A stretch of 64,000 nucleotides of DNA from Stromatinia cepivora (lineage: Eukaryota > Ascomycota > Leotiomycetes > Helotiales > Sclerotiniaceae), in contig RCTD01000013.1 of the NCBI GenBank assembly GCA_014898415.1, forward strand, positions 1,488,001 to 1,552,000, in the 5' to 3' direction. The notes under the pieces are model-generated. The model saw only the letters and a program-made list of their open reading frames with translations, did not search any database and was not told the DNA's origin. The first letter of the stretch is position 1; every line of letters starts with the position of its first letter. Shown piece by piece: positions 37,756-49,108 of the stretch. The position numbers and the translations under genes were made by a program.

Positions 37756-38512
37756 AAGGGGAAATTTTGATACTTGAGAAAGAGATAAGAAATAACATGG
37801 AATATCAAAAGTTATATTTTGGTTATGGATTTGTATTTATTATATCATTGACAGTATACAAGTGAACAGACTCAGTCTTCCGACTACCGAGGAGCTAACC
37901 TTTATGGAAGCCAGAGAATCTATATAAGATCTGTGGCTCTCTAATATAGCTAGCTAGCGGATATGAATCATACCTATTCAAAATGTAATGTCACATAGCT
38001 TTAGAATGGAGGTTGATTGTTGAATATGTTTATTTTTAGGATTACTACTAAATATAGTCCATCAACAATATCGTTATCGTCATCCTCATGATTTTTCCAT
38101 CTAGTCAATGTTCATGTCTGGAACCTTAAAAACTCCTGATCTTTGTGTAATGTTAGGGCTAATCATGGTTTTTTGTGTTTCAATAAGTAACGTAAGGCTC
38201 ATACTTAATAGAGGATGATTAGAATTTGGGTTTTGCGAGTAGAGTAGAATTATTATTTTATTGTTTCGATAGCAAGGTAAGATCTTAGTTTAGATGAGCT
38301 CTCTCGCATATGAAGAGTTCTCTACTTCATAGTACCGTTGTACTATAGTCGTTATTAAGTTCTGACCCACATCCAATTCATTATATTCAACATCACATAT
38401 ATTAGTATTCTGATAAAAACTTTTTACCCTATAATCCTAAATTTCTTTTCTTTGTTCAGGAACCCCCCATCCTGTCATAGAAAGAAGGAGATTTTGTTTT
38501 GACAATTTAATT

Positions 38513-38659
38513 GCCATGACTGAAAAACAACATCAAAACAATAGCTAAACGAGACCACACTCGGCTTATAAAATCTGTCTACAATGCCATGACTACAAAA
38601 CAACAGCTAAATAATAGCTAAACAACACCAAATCCACCCTTATAAAAACTGTCTATAAT
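38513..38659 (+). promoter_or_regulatory. Tandemly duplicated promoter segment, two TATA boxes 74 bp apart
   Basis: Unit 1 (38513-38585) and unit 2 (38586-38659) both begin GCCATGACT, contain CAATAGCTAAAC or TAATAGCTAAAC and CTTATAAAA, and end CTGTCTA(C/T)AAT. TATAAAA lies at 38567-38573 and 38641-38647. The gene start is about 145 bp after the second box. Unit similarity is high but not perfect, so the duplication is not very recent. Confidence 0.75.
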
Positions 38660-38791
38660 CCCATTGTTAATTTGGTTTATCATCCTGTACTTACGACGAA
38701 ACAAAACATCTAAAAGAATACTCTATTCAAAACCAATCAAGTTTAAGAAAGGTAAGCCTACTTTAAAACAGTAAGTCAACTTCTTAGCAAA

Positions 38792-39859
38792 ATGGATGAA
38801 GATTATCAAGCAGCTCGCCTTAAGGCAGTAAATCTACAGAGAGGTGTCAATGAAATTTTAAAACGAGAAATATACCTCGAACGCGGAAATATCGTGCTCC
38901 TCGCCAACCAAACTGCCCTCAACATGGACCCACGCAGAGACATTCCGTATCCCGACTGGAATATCCGCTATGTGAACACCCCCGGAGGCCATGGAAAGGA
39001 CAACCCAGATAGCCTCGACATGAACGCCATGGGCTTTATTTTCTCCGATCCGAAGTTGGAGACTGAATGGTCAGGAGACCATTGGTCTATCTACAATTTT
39101 ACAACTAGAAAAGTTTATGAAATGGCAAGGAGAGGTGAAGATCCTCTGGGGTTTGGCTGTGTAGCCAGGATTTATGTATCTGTGAAAACAGGGACATTAA
39201 TCATAAATATTCAGGATGCAGAGGCTGATTTCGATCCCGATTCAGATACTACGCGTCTGTATTGTAGTGAACTCATGTATCAAGCTTGGCACGATGCATG
39301 CACTGTGCACTTGACTAGTAACCCGGGTGAGTCGCATCTTAGGAAGTTGAAGTATGTTATCATCCATCATATCATCAATCATGGAACTCTCTGGACGATA
39401 CAAGATGCACTAATATCCCAAGGTGTTTCGCCAGTGTCAATTCTTCAATGCAACGACGAGAAAGGAACTTTTACATCATGTGACGACAACACGTGGAGTG
39501 ATGAGTTCAAGATGTTGCTTGGGACCGCGAACGGAAGATGTGTGGCTAGAATGTGCGCGGATCATGCGCAGACTTTGGGCAAACAAGTAAAGAAGGTTTA
39601 TGCACGTATTTATTACCCGGCGTATATCTGGGATCGCGACCCGGAAGATAGGATTGGGGCGTTAATTTTTGAATTGGAGGAGGTGCAATCTTCGGTCAGA
39701 CATGATTTGGAAGAGATGCAACTTTCGGCCAAACATGATTTGGATGAGATACAACCTCCGGCCAGTCAATCTAATCTCCCCAAGAGAAAACAGAGCAACA
39801 GGGAGAAAGTCAAGGCATTCAGTAAGTCAGTCGTGGGATCAATCAAGAAGCGATTCTAG
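38792..39859 (+). CDS. Hypothetical protein, 355 aa, with C-terminal 11-residue repeats
   Basis: I do not recognise a family. Single exon with a good start context (GCAAAATGG). The first ~300 residues look globular: charged N-terminal helix, then LANQTALNMDPRRDIPYPDW, a His-rich stretch KYVIIHHIINHGTLW near residue 195, and several Cys (CVAR, QCNDE, CVARMCADH). No signal peptide or membrane segment is evident. Residues ~292-324 are three 11-residue units: LEEVQSSVRHD, LEEMQLSAKHD and LDEIQPPASQS. The tail is basic (REKVKAF to SIKKRF), which could bind nucleic acid or act as a nuclear signal. It sits downstream of a duplicated TATA-bearing segment. Between ELP5 and the Zn2Cys6 gene, it looks lineage-specific. 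Real gene likely; function unknown. Confidence 0.8.
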   Translation: MDEDYQAARLKAVNLQRGVNEILKREIYLERGNIVLLANQTALNMDPRRDIPYPDWNIRYVNTPGGHGKDNPDSLDMNAMGFIFSDPKLETEWSGDHWSIYNFTTRKVYEMARRGEDPLGFGCVARIYVSVKTGTLIINIQDAEADFDPDSDTTRLYCSELMYQAWHDACTVHLTSNPGESHLRKLKYVIIHHIINHGTLWTIQDALISQGVSPVSILQCNDEKGTFTSCDDNTWSDEFKMLLGTANGRCVARMCADHAQTLGKQVKKVYARIYYPAYIWDRDPEDRIGALIFELEEVQSSVRHDLEEMQLSAKHDLDEIQPPASQSNLPKRKQSNREKVKAFSKSVVGSIKKRF

Positions 39860-41122
39860 GATGGGTTTTTTTGACTGGGTACTTTCCTTTTTTACTCCTT
39901 GAAAATGCTGGCGCTTGCTAAGTGGTTCGAATTTGACGAGTTTTCCTACTTTGGGGATAAATCAAGATAGATCAATGGATAACATATAAATATAAAAACA
40001 ATTAAAAAGCAAAACACGATTTCACTAATAGTATTGATAATATGGTGAATGTTAATAAACTCAAGGCCCTAATGTGATAATCATAATGTAATGCCATTCA
40101 TTGTACTAGCATAATATAACAAAAGATATCATTTATATAAAAATCGTCTTTTACAAGGAACAGAGTGACCAGTGATGAAAATTTGTTGTAACAAGCTAAG
40201 TATATCCCAGGAGTAAGTATATCCAGGATGACTATAAGGATGATAGAGGGCTCTCGTTAGACAAGCGATACGAGCATTGTTGGACTCCAAGCTGAATTTA
40301 GATATCAGATATTGAATAAAATGGATTCAGATGCATGCCCTCCAAACTCTCAATAGAGTTAGAACATATTGCATCACTCACTTCACTTTGGCAAGTTCAT
40401 TTCATTCACTCGCAAAAGTCACACTTGTGATCTCCCACATGCCAACCTAAGCTAATTAGAATAACGATTTCTAAAATCTCTAGAAGTGAATATGCCAACC
40501 AACTCATTTTACGGTCTATATTCTTTCTTCTGCGCCAACTCATTCATCAAATGTCTAATTATGTAGCCTCGATGCAGTTGGTAGCTCATCCACTGCATGT
40601 GAAACTGACGCAGGGAGGTATGTCAACTCTTATCTTGGAAAAGTAAAGTAGTTTAAGCAAACTTAGCCCCGAGATTTGATGCTTTCCAATATAAAAATTG
40701 ACTAAATAGTCAAATTAACACAAAGATTTAGATAGCCAAATTATGTAAAGACCAGATATCATTATATAAAGCACTTGCCTTCATCACATAATCTTTGTTA
40801 TCCCTCTGAAACCATTTCAACATGCTAGCTGCATTCAAGATCCAAGATGTGTGTGTGGAGTTACTCTATTGGAGACTGCTAAAAATCAAAGATGAAAATG
40901 TAACAAATTCACTATCAGATGAAATGGATAACACTAATAACCTTGGAAACCTCTCATTTCCATTTAAATATGATCACAATTACGGTTTGCTTCGGCTAAT
41001 TCATGGATTGGGAGATTGGAGATTAACCCGACTTTTATAAACAACCCACCCAAGAACAACCATCCACCACATCCTCTACCACCTGCATTTTACAACTATC
41101 AAAGTTACCTTTGATTATAACC
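39860..41122. other. Intergenic: hypothetical gene 3' flank and Zn2Cys6 gene upstream region
   Basis: AT-rich. An ATG-initiated frame of 72 codons (40822-41040) follows an ATATAAAG box (about 40765-40772) and ends about 80 bp before the Zn2Cys6 ATG. It could be an upstream ORF or a small protein gene; I recognise nothing in it. Confidence 0.45.
40822..41040 (+). CDS. Possible 72-aa upstream ORF or small protein
   Basis: Begins MLAAFKIQDVCVELLYWRLL and ends GDWRLTRLL. It starts about 50 bp after a TATA-like ATATAAAG, a plausible promoter spacing, and lies in the likely leader of the Zn2Cys6 gene. Not recognised. Could be chance in AT-rich DNA. Confidence 0.25.
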   Translation: MLAAFKIQDVCVELLYWRLLKIKDENVTNSLSDEMDNTNNLGNLSFPFKYDHNYGLLRLIHGLGDWRLTRLL

Positions 41123-42076
41123 ATGTGTAGAACAAAATCACAACCTATTGACACCAGCAAGCTTAAATCTATAAATGGAGCCAGCACAACTTCTTCCGAC
41201 AATTTCAGGCTCCTTGATGTTGAGGAGGATCGCGTGATCAGGTGTACCGAAGAACCTCCATTCCTCACCTTCAATAATAGCGGAGTTATAGGCAGCATCC
41301 ACGAAGTTCACAGAAGAGCTGAGCATAGGGAATGCATCGATTTCAGATCGACATGGGTCTCACAATGTTTGCTTCAAGAGGAAGAAGAATGGATTGCCAG
41401 CCAGTATGCGCATGGGGTCCCCGGAAACATACAACTGATGATGAAACGCACGGCTGGAAAGAATAAAGCTCCTGCACAACAAGACGAACTAATCCGAAAG
41501 TACATGGAACCAAGCGATGAGATCAATCCACACCCTAAGCATATCACGAATGCAATTGACAATCGCCCAAAGCAAGGAGAGTTCCCACCAGTTGTTGATA
41601 CTATCAATCGGCTTGCCGGTCAAATGAGGGGAAAGGGGATCAACGGTCGTATGTCTCTTCTTGAGTATTGGAGGGAGGACTCTCATGACGACACTATGCC
41701 AAGAAGCAGATCTGGAAGTCTTTCGACGGAGGAGACGATTGACGTCGATGTAGATGATCTTGAGGTCGGCGAACTATCCTCTTCGGGAGGAAGTGAACAT
41801 TATATTGCTCCTTCTCACAGGCCGCACGCACCTGCACCACCACCTCGAGCAATCTTAGCGGTGTCAACTGCGTCTGTTCGCGCTTGCGTCAATTGTTATG
41901 AAAGGCACGTTGGGTGTGACAGATATTTGCCCAGATGCTCTGCTTGTGCGACAAGTAATGCAAACTGCGTCTATCCCGATGTAAGTCCCCCGGGTTAAAT
42001 CATCATGATTTGACAGCTGATATGTTTTTTGAAGGTTACTGTTAAAGTATCTCCAATGAAGCGGAAGAAGTGGTAA
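41123..42076 (+). CDS. Zn(II)2Cys6 binuclear-cluster protein with the zinc domain at the C-terminus
   Basis: Two exons, 41123..41980 and 42035..42076, about 299 aa. The 54-bp intron has GTAAGT and GAAG at its ends; splicing replaces the unspliced ending DVSPPG with VTVKVSPMKRKKW, a short basic tail. The ATG at 41123 (ACCATGT) is the first proper start of the frame. Residues ~255-285 read ACVNCYERHVGCDRYLPRC followed by SACATSNANCVYP, i.e. C-x2-C-x6-C-x6-C-x2-C-x6-C, the fungal GAL4-type spacing. The preceding 250 residues are mostly disordered and acidic, with Ser/Glu-rich and Pro-rich parts, and no fungal-specific transcription factor middle domain is seen. In most family members the cluster is N-terminal. 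Probably a nuclear DNA-binding protein; targets unknown. The second exon is inferred from splice sites only. Confidence 0.78.
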
Positions 42077-42893
42077 TGAGACATGTTTGCATGGCTGATA
42101 GGCATTAAAGTGGCTTTGCTAGGTAGAGGACATCCGGCGATATTAGGGTTGCTTATAAGATGTACCAATTTCAGATCATCGGAGAGATGTTAAATTGTAC
42201 ATAGTCCGAAGCAAAAGAATTCATCTCACAAGGAAATCACTTACATGACTACATGACATACAGTGCAACGAGCACTTTGTGAGCAAAAGGAATACAACCA
42301 GTAGCGTGCACATATGATAGCTAACATTCAAAGTAACCCGTTAGCTTTCATCACACTATTAGATACTCAGATGTCTCCTGTAATGGAGCCAAAGGGAGAC
42401 CACGTATTAGCTGTTGAGACTCCAAGTGTAAGAAGCTTGTCTGTGAATTAGCATAAATCTCAAGTGAGTGAGATTGAGTGAGTGTACCATTCATAAGACC
42501 TCGGAGTTTAGATAGTGGCATGGGATCCAACCTGCTAATAAATGTAATTGAACCTGGATAGAGTAGAACATTGAAGTGAGATGAGGTGAAGTCAAGTTAA
42601 GAATCTAGCCCGGAAAGTACCGCAACTAGGGGACTTTAAGTAAATTTACCAATCATGCAAAATGGTCAACGTATAACAGGGGACAATCTTATCCATCATC
42701 GTCTCAAAGTCCAGAGCTTTTGGAATAAATTCATTATCGGTGATATCTTACTGTTTTATTGTCCTACAAGTTCCGGACATTTAATTTATTATCCCTAACG
42801 GTCATGTATCTCGTCTCGAACTGGTAGTACCATCATCGCATCACGAACTCGAGCTCTACCTAGCTAGGCGCATTGCATCCAGATGTTCTCACA
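42077..42893. other. Intergenic: Zn2Cys6 gene 3' flank and TRS120 promoter
   Basis: No supported gene and no striking repeat. Confidence 0.5.
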
Positions 42894-45800
42894 ATGCTCG
42901 ATCAGCTGTCGCCCGTTGCTCCTGCGAGAGTACGAGTTGTGCTGTTACCAATTGGGCAAATCAAACGCGCAAGATTTCTGAGCTTCGTAGAAAGGTTACA
43001 ACCTCACAATGTTGTACGTTTGGGAGATATTAGTCCAGATGGACGTCCCCATAGAAGTGAGGACTTAACTCTGCCTTGATAGGCCTCTGGCAGAGCTGAC
43101 GATTGGCAGATATGTTCTCCCCATTGGCCTTTCCTTTGGGGTTGATTGTTTATGATCTTACGACACATTATCCGCCCCCTACCCACCTCGCATTATCCCC
43201 CTTTGAACTTTACAGAGAGCCACTCGTTATTATAGCCCTCGCAGATGGTGCCGAGCTTGAGCATATATCTTACAAAGGGACGTCGAGGAAGAGTGTTAAT
43301 GGCAGTGGAGTATCGCGTTTGGATCAAAATGTGCGGGATTTATATCAAGATTTGGAAGACTTGAGAGACAGATATCCTAAGGCGCTGGTTCACCAAGTAT
43401 TATTGTTCGACCATTCACATGACAAGTCTGCTACAGCTCTACCAGAAGGCTTAGTTCCAATACCTCCACCGGCCGACTGTGGTATAACGACGATGAAAAC
43501 TGTTATGTGCGATATATCTGCCTTGCTGCTTGCAGAGATGACGACACTCGCAAAGTCACTCCAAGGCTTGAGTACAATAGAGTCGCCAGCTCAATCAGGG
43601 AACAGGCCGTTTAATGGAGGGTCTTGGGGTGGAGGCTCGCCAGATGGGTCCTCAAGACGGAATTCTCAACTTTCAGTTTCCCAACAAGACTCTGGATCTT
43701 CTTCTCCCGGGGGGGCCATTGATCGTAGCAACTATCGCATGTCAATGCCAGTCCTTCGATCCGCAGCTTCGGATTCTGGCACTTCTTCACCTCTAGGTCG
43801 TTCTGGTAGCCCTGCAAGCGGTCTTCGTTCCGACTCGCCACCAACCTTCGATAATATAATTGGAGAAAATTCGCTCACATTGAAAAATTTACCGTCTCGA
43901 CTCGGCACTCCGAGTAACGCAGCGAACAGGGACAGCAGCAGAGATCGAGTTTCAATCGTAGGGTTTGGATCGGGGAGCATTAGTGAAAGATCGAGAAACA
44001 AAGGAAAAAGTCGTATTGGCATTGTCATTGGATCGATGTACATGTGCGCGGGACGGTGGAATGATGCATTACGCGAGCTGATCGAAAGTGCCGCTATTGC
44101 AAAAGCAAATCTTGATCATTTGTGGCATGCAAAGGCCCTTGATAATATTCTTGTCAGTATGCTCATGCTTGCCTGGACTGGACTGGACTTTCAAGTTCCA
44201 CCAATTTGTTATGTTTCCGCGGAAAAGGCACCATCCTTAACAACTGTTTTGGAGCCAAGGAGTCCCGCAAGCAACCGTTTAGTTTCGTTACAAAACTTGG
44301 CAGTTCTGCTTCCAGAACTATTGGACAGAATCCTTAATCTCTATACCCGTGCCGCGAATAATAATGGGGAGGCTATGCCGCAATATCCATTTTCCGAAAC
44401 TGTCATTCGCTATGCGAAGCTTTCTTCCGCTATACATACAGGTGGTGGCCACATAAGTGATGAAGTTTTACAACTAATTGTGCTCGGAACTCCTTTTCAA
44501 AAATCCCCGAATCTCGCGACGCCTCGTTTGAACATACAGCCTACTCGTGGGGAAATTCTGAAAACCATCCTTAGAGCATTTCCTGTATATTCATCCTCTG
44601 AAAATATTGTAGTGGTGGACCGCATAATAATACTGAGTGGCATAGCTTCAGTTCTTGGATCAATGGGATACCATAGAAAAAAGGCTATGGTAATTCGTGA
44701 ATTGGTTTCCGTATTGGTTCCAGCACTCGTTCAAGCTCGTCTCAGAGGAGCAGCCGAGATGGGAGTTCATCCAGCTGCAGGATTAGCAGCTCTGAGTGCG
44801 AATGGGAACACTAACGGTGCCGGAGCTCTGGAAATTGGTGAAGGTGATATGGAGAATGGTGTAGACTCATTTCTTGCGTTACTAGGTCAAACTTATGGAG
44901 TTGTAGCTTCTAGAGATATTACGGAAGAAGTATTTGATGATTCAGATGAAGCTACCATTCTGAGGATACTTGATAATGCTTCGATCCGCTCTTTCGGAAG
45001 TCAAGCCCTGAAAATGGAGATTTTAAGATCATGTATCAATCTTTCTGAAGCACTGCCGGACTTTCAAGGCGTCTTGAAATTCACTGCGGATTTGTTAAGA
45101 ACTGCTGGCAGTGGTGTGGCTCCGGGACCACGGAGTGAAGATGCATCACCAAATATGAGTCGCGAGGAACAGATTCGACTGATGACTAACATAACTCGGA
45201 CGCTTGGAGCTGCGAGGAATTTGGGAGTCAATGAACTTACAGCGGAGTATTGGGATGAATTCCTGGTTCGAGGAGTTGAGCTTGAACCTCTACCTCAATC
45301 GAGAACCCCAATTCCTCACACCCGTGGAGAACTCCCTGACGGCGTTACTATTGCTACCGCCAGGGAGATAAATCCTTTTATATACAATCCTTTCTTACGC
45401 CCACTAAATGCTTCTATTGTTGATCACATCATGGTTGCTGGTGAGGGAGCTGTCTTTAAGGTTACTTTGCAGAATCCGTATGAATTCGATGTGGAAATAG
45501 AAAGTATCAAGCTCGATTCTGATGGTGCGGGTTTTGAATCTGCCGTGCAAAAGACAGTTATCGGTCCTTACCGAACACAGATTCTCACTATATTAGGGAC
45601 ACCCAAAGACCCGGGGTCCTTGAAAGTTACTGGCTGCACTGTTAAAGTAAGGGGATGCCGAGAACGGCGATTCCCTATATTTCCAGATTCATGGTCACCA
45701 CAAGGCGATATCAAAATCAAGTCCATTGGTGTAGCAAAGATATTCGGCCAGAAGACTCGTCCTACAAGCTTTGGCTCAACGTCATCAAATGCAGTACCTT

Positions 45801-47389
45801 GGGGCGTCATACCTCCTCTGCCAACCACCGTAGGATTAAATGTCATTGACAAACAACCTATAGTCGCGATAAAGTCTACCAATCTTTCACAATCTGCGTT
45901 GATGGTATTAGAAGGTGAACGCCAAAGATTCTCTATCACACTAGAGAACCTTTCAAAAGAGACACCCGTAGATTTACTTCTCTTTTCCTTTAAAGATTCA
46001 ACTCAGGCGCCGTTGCAAACAGCAATGAGTAATCGCGAAGCATCACCAGCAGAGCTGTACGAATACGAATTAATTTTGGCACGGAAACAAGCACTTCGAT
46101 ACATTCCAAAGCCCGATGAGAAGCCATATATTGAACCTGGTGGAACAGCTACTTTTGAGATTGAAATTTTGGGAAAGCCTGGCCTCACAAGTGCTACTAT
46201 TCTGGTTGACTATGCTCATCTTGGTGTTCCTCAATTAGAGGTAGAAAATGGGTTTCATACTCGTCAAGTGAGTCTACCGCTTACAATCACTGTAAATGCG
46301 AGCATAGAGCTGGCTCGAATGGATGTTATGCCATTTACCGGAAACTTGCCCGTATCTTTGTGGTCCAAAATTGATGGCACTGTCGCAACAGAAGATTTCA
46401 CACCTCAAGATCATTGTTTACTAATTCTTGATCTTCGAAATGCGTGGCCGAGCAGTATTCATGTCTCGATAGATATTGAGAAAGGGGGCAAAATTGAAGA
46501 GGAGGTTTTCCCAGGTAATACGTCTCGCATAATGTTTCCTATTCCTCGGATATATCTAGAAAACCCAACAGCCTCCATCCCAGCTCTTGATCCCTTACGA
46601 CAACGACAATTTGTTGTAAGTGCAGGTCGAATATCGGCAGATTCAGAACGAGCTACTCGAGAATCGTTTTGGTACCGTGAAGAAATCCTGAAAATTCTTC
46701 AAGGAACCTGGGAGACACGCTCTGGTGTTCATCGTAAAGGCAATATAGAATTACGCGGTCTCCGTCTAAGTCAACGTATCATCGACGTTATCAGAATTGA
46801 GGATATTTCGATTGATATCTCAATCAATGATAAGCCAGGCCCCAAACACGATATCTATACCGATACATTCTCTTCGATCACAGTTCGCATTAGCAATCGG
46901 TCTTCCAAACCTATTCACCCTCTTCTTCGTCTCCAACCATCCATTCGTAACCATTCACTCACTCAAACTCTCGATCTATCCAAGAAGTTTGTTTGGAATG
47001 GTGTGCTGCAACAAACTCTCGATCTATCCAAGAAGTTTGTTTGGAATGGTGTGCTGCAACAAACTCTCCCACAAATTCCTGGGAATGAACAAATCGAAGT
47101 TAAGATTGGTATGACGCCACTTTGTAGAGGCGAATTCGAACTGAGTGCTTCGATTGAAGAAGCAAGATTAGTTGAGTCAGCGAAAGAGGGGGTGCCTATT
47201 AAAGAGGGTGGGAGAGTCAGAGCTGATACCAAGAATTTGATGGATACGATGTTGGGGGCTAAGGAGAGAAGGATTTGGCATTCGAGAGAACCTTGTTTGC
47301 TGGTTGTGACGAATGAGGATGATGATACTGATTCTGATGAGGATGAGGATGAACATGTTGATAAAGCTGAGGATATTGGAGATGATTAG
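42894..47389 (+). CDS. TRS120: TRAPPII subunit TRS120
   Basis: Two exons, 42894..43056 and 43110..47389, about 1480 aa. The 53-bp intron has GTGAGG and GGCAG and joins GRPHR to NMFSPLAFP. The start MLDQLSPVAPARVRVVLLPI, then GQIKRARFLSFVERLQPHN, matches the conserved Trs120 N-terminus, followed by PTHLALSPFELYREPLVIIA. A Ser/Gly/Pro-rich disordered stretch lies at ~170-300, a helical TPR-like region follows (GSMYMCAGRWNDALRELIES), and the C-terminal half is beta-rich. Trs120 is specific to TRAPPII, which activates Rab11/Ypt31-type GTPases at the late Golgi. Odd feature: a perfect 48-bp in-frame tandem duplication at 46964-47059 repeats QTLDLSKKFVWNGVLQ. The acidic tail (DDDTDSDEDEDEH) is low complexity. 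The ATG is the only one in the exon-1 frame before the conserved block. Confidence 0.94.
46964..47068 (+). repeat. Perfect 48-bp tandem duplication within TRS120
   Basis: Unit 1 (46964-47011) and unit 2 (47012-47059) are identical, followed by a 9-bp partial third copy (47060-47068). In frame: adds 16 residues. Confidence 0.97.
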
Positions 47390-48003
47390 AAATGAAAGGA
47401 GCGTAAGAAAGGATTTAATGTATTGTACATCAATGTGTAGATTTGTTGTATCAAGCGTTGCGAATTGCATTGGAGAGAAATTAAAGTAGTGGAGAGGCAA
47501 TATGAGAGAGCTCAAGATAGCCTGTCTTTTGGATAGGTATAACATTGCGTGGATTGAGGTGGGGAGGGGTGGTAAAATGATACTGGAAATGAATGTTTGA
47601 GAGGGAATGGAAAGAGGAATGAATAGATGGATAAATAGATAGGATGAAGATACCATTAATGATATTAACACCTGTAGTTTATGATTTATTTTACTTCTTA
47701 CTTTTTTCTTTTACGTCGACTTAGGTATCTAGGTATCTTCTTATGGATATCCTCAAAAAAAAAAAAACTTTTGTGTTTGTGTGATTTATTTACGGTAGTA
47801 GATGGCGATGATGATGATGATGTCTGCTTCTTTATGCAGCTTCTTATGAGGAGATTTTTAATATTTAAAGATTGAAAAATTGGTGTTGGGTTATAGAGTT
47901 GGGGGAGGGGGTAGCAGAAGGGGGAATAATATTTCTAGGGACTTTTCTTCATTGTTTAGATCTATCTGGTAGTTCTCTTTCAATTTAATATTTATTATGA
48001 TGT

Positions 48004-48073
48004 AGATATAGATATAGATATAGATATAGATATAGATATAGATATAGATATAGATATAGATATAGATATAGAT
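48004..48073. repeat. Microsatellite, unit GATATA (about 11 copies)
   Basis: Perfect hexamers over about 70 bp. Seen directly. Confidence 0.95.
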
Positions 48074-48510
48074 ACGATATTCTCAACTCTGAAAATTTAA
48101 CTCATTACTCTGTGTGCGGTAACTTGTAACTTGTAACTTGTAAGGTAGTAAGATCTTATATTTCCGTCCTCTTAATTACATCACATATCACATCGCTAAA
48201 CCATCATTCAACTTTTTCTCTATTCCTCATTTTTTAGATCGCTTAATACTATACGGAATACAGTACATAAATATAATCCACTCCTCCTTCCTACTTTCTC
48301 CCTCCTGCCTGCCCTTCTCCTTTCCTTATGTTTAATTATCCTCGTATAGAAAGTATAGAAACTATAGAAACACCCCCTCCTCCCCCTCTTCCCCCTCTTC
48401 CCCCTCTTCTCCCTCTTCCAAAAAAAAATCAAACACCAAGAATAGAGTAAAGTAAAATAATAAATAATCTTTCTTTTCTCCCCTTTTCTTAGAATTCTTC
48501 TCTTGCCTTC

Positions 48511-48798
48511 AAATTATCAAATTATCAAATTATCAAATTATCAAATTATCAAATTATCAAATTATCAAATTATCAAATTATCAAATTATCAAATTATCAA
48601 ATTATCAAATTATCAAATTATCAAATTATCAAATTATCAAATTATCAAATTATCAAATTATCAAATTATCAAATTATCAAATTATCAAATTATCAAATTA
48701 TCAAATTATCAAATTATCAAATTATCAAATTATCAAATTATCAAATTATTAAATTATTAAATTATTAAATTATTAAATTATTAAATTATTAAATTATA
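48511..48798. repeat. Two-block minisatellite: AAATTATC x29 then AAATTATT x6
   Basis: The first block (48511-48742) is 29 identical octamers; the second (48743-48790) is six identical octamers with the last base changed to T, then one AAATTATA. It ends about 16 bp before the outer LTR. Confidence 0.96.
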
Positions 48799-48805
48799 CT
48801 CCATC

Positions 48806-48814
48806 CATCCATTC
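48806..48814 (+). other. Left flank repeat CATCCATTC of the outer retrotransposon
   Basis: Exactly the same 9 bases follow the right outer LTR at 59548-59556. Fits a target-site duplication of the outer element, although Ty3/Gypsy duplications are usually 4-6 bp. Confidence 0.6.
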
Positions 48815-49096
48815 TGTCACGAATCGTGAACCACAGGAGGCTAACCACATAATACCTCTTATCTCCCATATCAATTTATAAGCTGATTATCTGTGTGTAT
48901 ACATTACGAATCATACGATTTAGTATAATAAAATGGTAACCCTAATAACATTTATATACAACTTTGCAGCCCACAAATGGGTATTTATGTATATATATTT
49001 AATTGTTTTTTATAAGTTATAATTCTTCAATTATAGATTCTAAAGAATATAATTAATCCTGTTTATTCAGTTTTATTATAACTTTTGTGCGTTATA
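48815..49096 (+). repeat. LTR1, left LTR of outer element
   Basis: 282 bp, starts TGTCACGAATCG and ends GCGTTATA where LTR2 has GCGTCACA. The first 34 bases equal LTR2 exactly; the rest differs by many C-to-T and G-to-A changes. Confidence 0.93.
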
Positions 49097-49098
49097 TT

Positions 49099-49108
49099 AT
49101 CTACAATT
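49099..49108 (+). other. Primer-binding site of outer element (self-priming type)
   Basis: ATCTACAATT just inside LTR1; the nested copy has ATCTACAACT at the equivalent place. It complements an LTR-internal sequence rather than showing the TGG start expected of a tRNA-primed site. Confidence 0.6.

Larger units (their letters stand above)
36710..38791. other. Intergenic with two minisatellites and a duplicated promoter
   Basis: No supported gene. Contains the ATATGGG array (37256-37331), the GTTGTAGAG array (37708-37755) and, at its end, a tandemly duplicated TATA-bearing segment (38513-38659) upstream of the next gene. Confidence 0.6.
47390..48814. other. Intergenic with two tandem arrays, up to the retrotransposon
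   Basis: No supported gene. Contains a hexamer array at 48004-48073 and an octamer array at 48511-48798. The 'open frame' across the latter (SNYQIIKL repeats) is an artefact of an 8-bp unit. Confidence 0.65.

Noticed and set aside
43103..43109. Start of the TRS120 long frame at 43103
   Set aside because: The first codon there is TTG inside an intron; exon 1 at 42894-43056 supplies the conserved N-terminus.
48503..48760. Open frame of SNYQIIKL repeats
   Set aside because: Purely a translation of the AAATTATC octamer array; no start context or unique sequence.
48511..48798. CRISPR-like regular array
   Set aside because: Eight-base head-to-tail units without spacers in a fungal genome; a minisatellite.
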